A stretch of DNA of 9,769 nt, from assembly GCA_900554275.1 (NCBI GenBank), contig USGS01000061.1:1-9769 (forward strand), read 5' to 3'. Each line of letters opens with the position of its first letter. Within the stretch, counting starts at the first letter, position 1. Below, in pieces: positions 6,199-9,769 of the stretch. This stretch comes from an uncultured Eubacteriales bacterium (lineage in GTDB: Bacteria > Bacillota > Clostridia > Oscillospirales > Oscillospiraceae). The position numbers were made by a program, and so were the translations under genes. The notes beneath the pieces are model-generated. The model saw nothing but the letters and a program-made list of their open reading frames with translations. It was not told the origin of the DNA and did not search any database.

Positions 6199-6423
6199 TT
6201 ATTTGACACGGGGATAGGGCTTCTTTTCATCGGTCAGCCCGGCCAGGTAGTCCATGCTCGTGTTCAGCGCCAGGGCCACGCGGCGGCACTGCTCAAAGCT
6301 CAGATACCGCTCGCCGCGCTCGATCTTGGAGTAGGCGCTCTGATCTATGCCAGTGAGCATCTGCATTTTGACTTGTGTGTAGCCGCGCTCCTTTCGGAGC
6401 TGCCGCAGTCGATCCATATACAT
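6199..6423 (-). CDS. Small XRE-family (Cro/CI-type) transcriptional regulator
   Basis: A 74-aa protein that is almost entirely one HTH_3 domain: MDRLRQLRKERGYTQVKM, then a turn LTGIDQSAYSKIERGER, then SFEQCRRVALALNTSMDYLAGL. It has no sensor or peptidase domain, so it should act as a simple DNA-binding repressor, probably a dimer. The ATG at 6421-6423 is preferred; an upstream TTG (6429), a GTG (6426) and an internal ATG (6417) are also possible. None has a clear ribosome binding site. An AT-rich TAATAT lies so close upstream on the minus strand that the mRNA could be leaderless or nearly so. It is divergent from the 54-aa gene at 6502, and the shared 80-bp region carries three GTCCTA half-sites, the likely operator. 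Confidence 0.85.
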   Translation of the reverse strand: MYMDRLRQLRKERGYTQVKMQMLTGIDQSAYSKIERGERYLSFEQCRRVALALNTSMDYLAGLTDEKKPYPRVK

Positions 6424-6445
6424 CACCAACTATATTATGCCGAAA

Positions 6446-6478
6446 TGTCCTATTGATTTTAGGACTAAATTGTCCTAT
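6446..6478. promoter_or_regulatory. Triple half-site operator between the XRE regulator and the 54-aa gene
   Basis: The half-site GTCCTA occurs at 6447-6452 and 6472-6477, and its complement TAGGAC at 6460-6465. The outer copies are extended to TGTCCTAT and lie exactly 25 bp apart. The centre copy forms an inverted pair with each outer copy (spacers of 7 and 6 bp). The boxes flank and overlap the -35 and -10 of the rightward promoter. The XRE protein encoded next door is the obvious candidate ligand. Confidence 0.6.
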
Positions 6479-6481
6479 AAT
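6453..6481 (+). promoter_or_regulatory. Promoter of the 54-aa gene
   Basis: TTGATT (6453-6458) and a consensus TATAAT (6476-6481) are exactly 17 bases apart, predicting a start near 6488 and a leader of about 14 nt. The GTCCTA half-sites lie directly against both hexamers, so a bound repressor would block polymerase. Confidence 0.7.
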
Positions 6482-6501
6482 TGCGTAAAGAGGTGATTTT
6501 G

Positions 6502-6666
6502 ATGGCGGATCGGCAGACATATCGGGAGATGTATCGAGTCATGGCACAGGCCGTTGAGAGCGCTGTGCGCGTATTGATAGACGCACAGCAAAAGTGCGAA
6601 GAGCTGTATATTTCGGATGAGGATGATGCGGCTGATCCAGAGGAGCTTCCGCCGCAGTGGCGGTAG
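6502..6666 (+). CDS. Small hypothetical protein (54 aa)
   Basis: ATG at 6502 with AGAGGTG 6 nt upstream; the reading frame could extend to a TTG at 6481, but that lies in the -10 of the promoter. The product starts MADRQTYREMYRVMAQAVES, has a helical middle (AVRVLIDAQQKCEELY), an acidic run SDEDDAADPEE and ends LPPQWR. There is no signal peptide or membrane segment. I do not recognise the family. It is preceded by a near-consensus promoter covered by the presumed operator of the divergent XRE gene, so it is probably the main target of that repressor. The arrangement resembles small phage-derived or stress modules, but no function can be assigned. Confidence 0.7.
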   Translation: MADRQTYREMYRVMAQAVESAVRVLIDAQQKCEELYISDEDDAADPEELPPQWR

Positions 6667-6677
6667 GCAGCGCGTAG

Positions 6678-6698
6678 GGGCGGGGCTCTGCCCCGCCC
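6678..6698. terminator. GC-rich hairpin after the 54-aa gene
   Basis: A 9-bp perfect stem (GGGCGGGGC with GCCCCGCCC) has a TCT loop, starting 12 bases after the stop of the 54-aa gene and 20 bases beyond the end of the convergent 59-aa gene. There is no T-tract on either side, so termination is uncertain. Such G/C-run hairpins are common intergenic elements in GC-rich clostridia. Confidence 0.4.
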
Positions 6699-6717
6699 AC
6701 AAGTGTATTCGCGCCCC

Positions 6718-6897
6718 TTAAAATGCGCCGGGTCTGCGCTGGATCTGCTCGTCCGCGGCGGCCTGCCGCAGCTGGGTCAGGGAACGAATGTCCGTGCGCT
6801 GCCACAGGGACGTCTGCATCTCCGGGGACAGGGAGTAGAAGTAGTTGTACGCGCCAGCCTCGTTGTTCAAAAGGTCGGTCAAAGTCTCATACTGCAT
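6718..6897 (-). CDS. Small hypothetical protein (59 aa)
   Basis: The ATG at 6895-6897 is chosen because GGAGGTG lies 6 nt upstream; an in-frame extension to 7032 would run into the preceding gene. The product begins MQYETLTDLLNNEAGAYNYF, continues with SLSPEMQTSLWQRTDIRSLT and ends with an Ala/Gln-rich helix. It is soluble, with no signal peptide. It looks like an uncharacterised small clostridial family with an (A)xxYFxSLxPxxQ pattern, but I cannot name it. It follows the DUF2156-GNAT gene by about 50 bases on the same strand. Its ribosome binding site is buried in a hairpin (6898-6932) that also looks like a terminator, so its expression is likely restricted or conditional. Confidence 0.65.
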   Translation of the reverse strand: MQYETLTDLLNNEAGAYNYFYSLSPEMQTSLWQRTDIRSLTQLRQAAADEQIQRRPGAF

Positions 6898-6932
6898 AAA
6901 AAACACCTCCGCGCTCAGTATGCGCGGAGGTG
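6898..6932 (-). promoter_or_regulatory. Hairpin plus T-run that contains the Shine-Dalgarno of the 59-aa gene
   Basis: CACCTCCGCGC (6904-6914) pairs perfectly with GCGCGGAGGTG (6922-6932) around a 7-nt loop. On the minus strand the distal arm ends in GGAGGTG and is followed by exactly six Ts (6903-6898) and then the ATG at 6897. The element is therefore at once a canonical intrinsic terminator for the upstream GNAT gene and a structure that hides the SD of the next gene. Confidence 0.7.
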
Positions 6933-6946
6933 CGGGCTTTATGCCC

Positions 6947-8347
6947 TCAAACGGTCTTTTCAAAATAGAAATACGTCTCGTCCTCACCGCTGAGCCGCAT
7001 GGAGGCGGACAGCATGCGACGGGACGCCTCATTCTCCTTGAAGCACTTGGCTACCACGCGGGTCAGGCTCAGGTGGTACAGCGCCCAGTCGGCGGCGGCG
7101 GCAAAGGCCTCCGTGCCGTAGCCGTGGCCGGCATAAGCCGGGGCGATGCGGCAGCCCTGCTCAAAGCCGCCCCGAAAATCCGGGTTATACAGCACCACCT
7201 CGCCGATGAACCTGCCCTTCAGCCGGACGGCGAAGTTCACGGCCCGGCGGGCGGCAAAGTCCGCCTTGGCCGCAGAGAGGAAGTAATCGTCGGTGAGAGG
7301 TGCGCCGTTCAGCCCTGTGCGGTAGTCATAGCCCCACCAGCGGTTGCGGTCATCGTCCAGACACAGGGCATTGTATGCCTCCCGGTCGGAGGGCCGCAGG
7401 GGCGTCAGGGACAGCCGTTCCGACTTGACGGTGGGGATGCGGGGCAGGCTGTCCAGCTCCGTTCCCACGTCGATGCGCACCTTGCCGCCCAGCTCCCGGG
7501 GCAGGTATTGCAGCTTGGAGGTGCGCAGTCCCTTGTCCCGGGCGTCGTCCTCCCGGTTGCACCACAGGCAGTCCTGGCCATAATAGGCGGCAAAGGCCTG
7601 CACCAGAGCCGGGTACGCCCCGGCGTGGGAGTAGAGCGCCTTCTCGATGTGGTCCACCAGCGTCGGGCCGCAGCGCTCAGCCAGGCACACCGCTACCAGC
7701 CGTCCCTCGGCCAGCATACCGCCGGCACAGAACCAGCCTGTACGCAGCAGGGAGAACATCTCCCTGGCCAGCTCCAGCTCCTTGACCGCCAGCGGGCCGG
7801 TCTTGTGGAACTCCGCCTCATAATCCGTCCAGAAGGCGGCCAGCCGGGGATCCTCCGGGTCGGTGAGGGGGATAAACTCCGCGTCCGGGTAGTCCCGGCG
7901 GAACTTGTTGATGTGGTTGCGCTGGCCGCTGTACCGCCGTCCGGCGAAGCTGGCCAGCTCCTCCGTGTGGTAGAGGTAATCCTTCCACACCCGCTCGTTG
8001 GTGACGCGGAAGCGGGGGTAGCGCAGACACAGACCGGGGAGCTTGTCCTCCGGCACAACGGACAGACTGAGGGGCAGCTCTTTGGCGGCGCAGTAGCGCT
8101 CGATGGCCGTCAGGGCCGCGTCCACATCGCCCTCCGGTCCGGGGACGGGGTAGTCGAACACGGTGTCGCCGTCGATGTCATTGCGGATGATCAGGCAGCC
8201 CGCCGCCTCGGCGAAGGCAGGGTGCAAATGGCCGCGCCACATGAGCTTCACACCCAGGGAGTATTCGCACAGGCGGTAGTCACAGTGTTCGTAATAGGTG
8301 CGCAGATGCGCGCCGTGTTCAGCAGTCAGTTCTTGGAATTGCAGCAT
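6947..8347 (-). CDS. DUF2156 (phosphatidylglycerol lysyltransferase-like) / GNAT acetyltransferase fusion protein
   Basis: A 466-aa soluble protein of two acyltransferase-fold parts. Residues 1 to about 295 match the DUF2156/LPG_synthase_C type: FQELTxEH...LRxYYEHCDYRLCEYS near 4-30, YHTEELASFAGRRYSGQRNH near 126-145, and REDDARDKGLRTSKLQYLP near 265-283. The domain is shared with the MprF aminoacyl-phospholipid synthase catalytic part, but there are no membrane helices here. Residues about 307-466 are a RimJ/RimL-like GNAT domain: SERLSLTPLRPSDREAYN, an acetyl-CoA loop YAGHGYGTEA near 405-414, and KENEASRRML near 437-446. The substrate is unknown; aminoacyl or acetyl transfer are inferences. 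The ATG at 8345-8347 has GAGGT just upstream, overlapping the LysR stop 7 bp away, so the two genes are translationally linked. Transcription probably ends at the hairpin 6904-6932. Confidence 0.85.
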   Translation of the reverse strand: MLQFQELTAEHGAHLRTYYEHCDYRLCEYSLGVKLMWRGHLHPAFAEAAGCLIIRNDIDGDTVFDYPVPGPEGDVDAALTAIERYCAAKELPLSLSVVPEDKLPGLCLRYPRFRVTNERVWKDYLYHTEELASFAGRRYSGQRNHINKFRRDYPDAEFIPLTDPEDPRLAAFWTDYEAEFHKTGPLAVKELELAREMFSLLRTGWFCAGGMLAEGRLVAVCLAERCGPTLVDHIEKALYSHAGAYPALVQAFAAYYGQDCLWCNREDDARDKGLRTSKLQYLPRELGGKVRIDVGTELDSLPRIPTVKSERLSLTPLRPSDREAYNALCLDDDRNRWWGYDYRTGLNGAPLTDDYFLSAAKADFAARRAVNFAVRLKGRFIGEVVLYNPDFRGGFEQGCRIAPAYAGHGYGTEAFAAAADWALYHLSLTRVVAKCFKENEASRRMLSASMRLSGEDETYFYFEKTV

Positions 8348-8354
8348 ACAAACC

Positions 8355-9224
8355 TCACATTTTTTCTATCATATCCCGGGACTGGGTGATGAACTTCCGG
8401 ACGATGGGCCGCAGCTCCTTCCGGGGGCGGGCAGCGATACCCAGCTTGCGGAAGGCTTGGGGCAGCAGGGGCAGGGCGCGGACGCTGTTCTGCCTGCCCC
8501 GCAGCACCAGCCGGGACAGAACACTGACGCCCAATCCATGCTCCACCATGGAGATGACGGCGCTGTCCGACACCTGCGTGGTACGGATCAGAGGCGCGAC
8601 GCCGTGCTCGTTCAGCACCCGCAGAATGTCCTTGTCAAAGCCCATGGATGGCATGAGAAACTCCTGCCCGTTGAAGAATTCGATGGGGAACGCATTGTCT
8701 CCGTCGGGGTAGTCCGGCGGCAGGATGGCCAGCAGCTCATCGTCCCGCAGGGGCGTCCAGTCCAGTGTGTTATAGTCCTGCCGGCTGGCGAAGCACATAT
8801 CCACCCGATCCTCCAGCACCCAGCGGTACACCTCGTCCACGCTGCCCATCTGTATGTCCACCGTCACGTCCGGATGCTCCCGGCGGAACTGCTGGATCAC
8901 CTCCGGCAGCCAGTGCCGGGCGATGGACTCATAGGCCGCCACCCGGACGCTGTCCTCCTTGTGGGAGTTGATCAGGGAGATCTCCCGCTCCAGGGCGGCG
9001 CTGCCGGCCAGGCACTCCCGCACCAGCGGGAAAATGCGCTGGCCCGCCGGGGTCAGCTGCACGCCGGAGCGGCCGCGGACCAGAACGGTAAAGCCAATAT
9101 CCTTTTCCAGGCTGTTCATCATGTGGGTCAGGCCGGATTGGGTATAGCCCAGCTGCTCCGCCGCCCGGGTGAAGCTGCCCAGCTCCACCGACACCACCAG
9201 CGCCTCCAATTTCTTTGTATCCAC
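8355..9224 (-). CDS. LysR-family transcriptional regulator
   Basis: A 289-aa LysR-type regulator of normal length. The N-terminal winged helix-turn-helix covers residues 1-60: KLEALVVSVELGSFTRAAEQ, then LGYTQSGLTHMMNSLEKDIG, then VLVRGRSGVQLTPAGQRI. A linker helix follows, then a two-lobed ligand-binding domain from about 90 to 285, starting at SVRVAAYESIARHWLPEVI. The inducer is not predictable from sequence. The GTG start at 9222-9224 is supported by AGGAGG 6 nt upstream. It is the first gene of a leftward operon with the DUF2156-GNAT gene 7 bp downstream, whose control is its likely job. A promoter (9260-9288) and a palindrome over the -10 (9242-9264) suggest autoregulation. Confidence 0.92.
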   Translation of the reverse strand: MDTKKLEALVVSVELGSFTRAAEQLGYTQSGLTHMMNSLEKDIGFTVLVRGRSGVQLTPAGQRIFPLVRECLAGSAALEREISLINSHKEDSVRVAAYESIARHWLPEVIQQFRREHPDVTVDIQMGSVDEVYRWVLEDRVDMCFASRQDYNTLDWTPLRDDELLAILPPDYPDGDNAFPIEFFNGQEFLMPSMGFDKDILRVLNEHGVAPLIRTTQVSDSAVISMVEHGLGVSVLSRLVLRGRQNSVRALPLLPQAFRKLGIAARPRKELRPIVRKFITQSRDMIEKM

Positions 9225-9241
9225 AGGCGTCCTCCTGTATG

Positions 9242-9264
9242 ATAATATTTCATAATTGTATTAT
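9242..9264. repeat. Palindrome over the LysR promoter, candidate autoregulatory site
   Basis: ATAATA (9242-9247) and TATTAT (9259-9264) form an inverted repeat with an 11-bp centre, fitting the T-N11-A dyad typical of LysR-type operators. Its right half overlaps the -10 hexamer, so binding would repress lysR. The sequence is AT-rich, so chance is possible. Confidence 0.4.
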
Positions 9265-9288
9265 ACCCGGTAAACGGCGCGGCGGCAA
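9260..9288 (-). promoter_or_regulatory. Promoter of the lysR - DUF2156-GNAT operon
   Basis: On the minus strand TTGCCG (9283-9288) and a consensus TATAAT (9260-9265) are exactly 17 bases apart. The predicted start is near 9253, giving a leader of about 28 nt that carries the AGGAGG site. Confidence 0.7.
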
Positions 9289-9536
9289 TGGCATTTATGC
9301 CCATATTTTACGGGTTGAAACGGCAACCGACGTACACGAAGCGATAAATCTATGACATTTCTTCATATAAATATGCAGTATTGTCGCTTTACATTTGACC
9401 CGGAAGCGTGTACCTTAGCAATAGTAGTTCGTATACATGAATTGCTTTTCCTTTCTATCCTCAAATCGTCAGGCAGCCGCACCACCGTGCGGCTGTCGGC
9501 ACGAGAGGATGTGTGCTGTTTTCACCTCACCAAATA
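9289..9536. other. Gene-poor intergenic stretch
   Basis: No convincing gene was found. A 61-codon plus-strand frame (9352-9537) has neither a ribosome binding site nor protein-like composition. The left part (9300-9470) is AT-richer than the neighbouring genes. On the minus strand 9455-9520 is openly readable with a stretch SRTVVRLPDDL but no start. A TTGACC at 9397-9402 lacks a convincing -10. The right part carries the hairpin described at 9474-9495. Confidence 0.5.
9474..9495. repeat. Inverted repeat / hairpin
   Basis: CAGCCGCAC (9474-9482) pairs with GTGCGGCTG (9487-9495) around CACC. It lies about 40 bases before the larger hairpin at 9537-9571. No T-tract follows. The pair of hairpins could be the 3' part of an unrecognised small RNA or of a lost gene. 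Confidence 0.4.
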
Positions 9537-9571
9537 AGAAAGAGCGCCGGTAGCCGACCGGCGCTCTTTCT
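9537..9571. terminator. Strong intrinsic terminator, bidirectional
   Basis: A perfect 15-bp stem (9537-9551 with 9557-9571, arm AGAAAGAGCGCCGGT) closes a 5-nt loop. The stem is flanked by an A-rich side and ends in CTCTTTCT. No gene that it would terminate is recognised on either side, so it is an orphan terminator in this window. Confidence 0.6.
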
Positions 9572-9628
9572 GTTGCTTTGACACGGTGCAATGCTGCCAT
9601 CAACTGACAAAGTCTCTCAAAAGCAAAA

Positions 9629-9667
9629 GGGGCTGTCTCAAAATGCAAATTGCAAGAGAATAGCCCT
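9629..9667. mobile_element. Insertion-sequence end-like imperfect inverted repeat
   Basis: GGGGCTGTCTC at 9629-9639 and GAGAATAGCCCT at 9656-9667 form an imperfect inverted repeat around an AT-rich centre. The GGGGCTGTCTCAAAA start resembles terminal repeats of IS1182-like insertion sequences. No transposase is in the window. It sits 7 bases before the Bacteroidetes-like reading frame, so it may be the end of a foreign element or the junction itself. The IS assignment is from recollection of the end sequence only. Confidence 0.35.
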
Positions 9668-9673
9668 CGGCAA

Positions 9674-9769
9674 ATGTTAGAAAAAGTCGTGAAAATCCAG
9701 CGTGGCGCAGGAACTTCCACCAACGGTGCAGGAGCTTTCGGAGCCAGTATCAACATGCAGACCGGAGAC
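9674..9769 (+). CDS. Partial TonB-dependent receptor plug-domain fragment, Bacteroidetes-like
   Basis: From an ATG at 9674 the frame is open to the last base (32 codons): MLEKVVKIQRGAGTS, then TNGAGAFGASINMQTGD. The signature QRGxGTSTNGAGAFGASIN is the highly conserved TonB-box/plug region of outer-membrane TonB-dependent receptors, especially those of Bacteroidetes. It lies about 200 residues into such proteins, so the normal N-terminus (signal sequence, carboxypeptidase-like domain) is missing on the left. The frame upstream (9608-9673) is open but not receptor-like. No ribosome binding site supports the ATG, so it is probably an internal codon of a truncated gene. A Gram-positive Clostridia has no outer membrane and should not encode this protein. 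It may be transferred DNA next to an IS-like end, or a misassembly. Confidence 0.7.
   Translation, partial: MLEKVVKIQRGAGTSTNGAGAFGASINMQTGD

Noticed and set aside
6898..7032. N-terminal extension of the 59-aa protein to a 104-aa frame
   Set aside because: The extension overlaps the end of the DUF2156-GNAT gene and the hairpin, is Pro/Cys/Arg-rich, and ignores the GGAGGTG site placed 6 nt before the internal ATG.
6845..8389. 514-aa plus-strand reading frame
   Set aside because: Antisense shadow of the DUF2156-GNAT gene; low-complexity Gly/Gln/Val composition and no SD site.
8298..9242. 314-aa plus-strand reading frame
   Set aside because: Antisense shadow of the LysR gene, with repetitive Gln/His/Leu composition.
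9469..9756. 95-aa minus-strand reading frame across the terminator, IS-like end and receptor fragment
   Set aside because: It spans a perfect 15-bp terminator and the junction, has no clear SD, and is opposite the recognisable receptor signature.
1..9769. CRISPR array or tandem direct repeats
   Set aside because: No regularly spaced direct repeats were seen; the only short direct repeat of note is the pair of TGTCCTAT boxes 25 bp apart, explained as operator half-sites.

Overview
The window looks like a chromosomal segment of a GC-rich gut Clostridia, probably an Oscillospiraceae-type organism. This rests on AGGAGG-type ribosome binding sites, GTG starts, an Obg GTPase with the C-terminal OCT domain, a tRNA with an encoded CCA end, a clostridial DUF2156-GNAT fusion, and secreted proteins built from chitobiase-like and InlB-B-like repeats. 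The taxon is inferred from protein character, not from a search.

Left part (1-4176): the 3' end of an unknown plus-strand gene, two strong hairpins, then a 1177-aa secreted repeat protein on the minus strand. Directly downstream of its stop is a broken remnant (a stop plus a one-base frameshift) resembling the C-terminal half of a peptidoglycan-binding domain. The secreted protein gene has a recognisable promoter at 4127-4155, a leader of about 155 nt, a GC-rich hairpin in that leader, and a possible short upstream reading frame that ends one base before the GTG start.

Middle (4177-4880): a scarred integration neighbourhood. It holds a frameshifted fragment of a tyrosine integrase pointing at the 3' end of an intact tRNA-Ser(CGA), the tRNA with its terminator, and on the other side a decayed second tRNA-Ser-like sequence whose 5' half stops resembling a tRNA just after the anticodon loop. 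obg follows with its own near-consensus promoter and a bidirectional terminator.

Right part (6199-9224): a short XRE-family regulator divergent from a 54-aa acidic protein, with three GTCCTA half-sites placed over the promoter of the small gene. Next comes a minus-strand cluster transcribed leftward: a LysR regulator, a DUF2156-GNAT fusion protein 7 bp downstream, and a 59-aa protein. The Shine-Dalgarno sequence of the 59-aa gene lies inside a terminator-like hairpin.

Right edge (9225-9769): about 450 bp with the LysR promoter, a palindrome, two hairpins and an IS-end-like inverted repeat. Abruptly, in the last 96 bases, there is a reading frame with the plug-domain signature of a Bacteroidetes TonB-dependent receptor. 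That is foreign to a Gram-positive chromosome and marks either transferred DNA or an assembly junction.

No CRISPR array, rRNA or complete prophage was seen. The strongest leads are the Bacteroidetes-like edge, the tRNA-Ser integration scar, the SD-containing terminator hairpin and the XRE operator arrangement.
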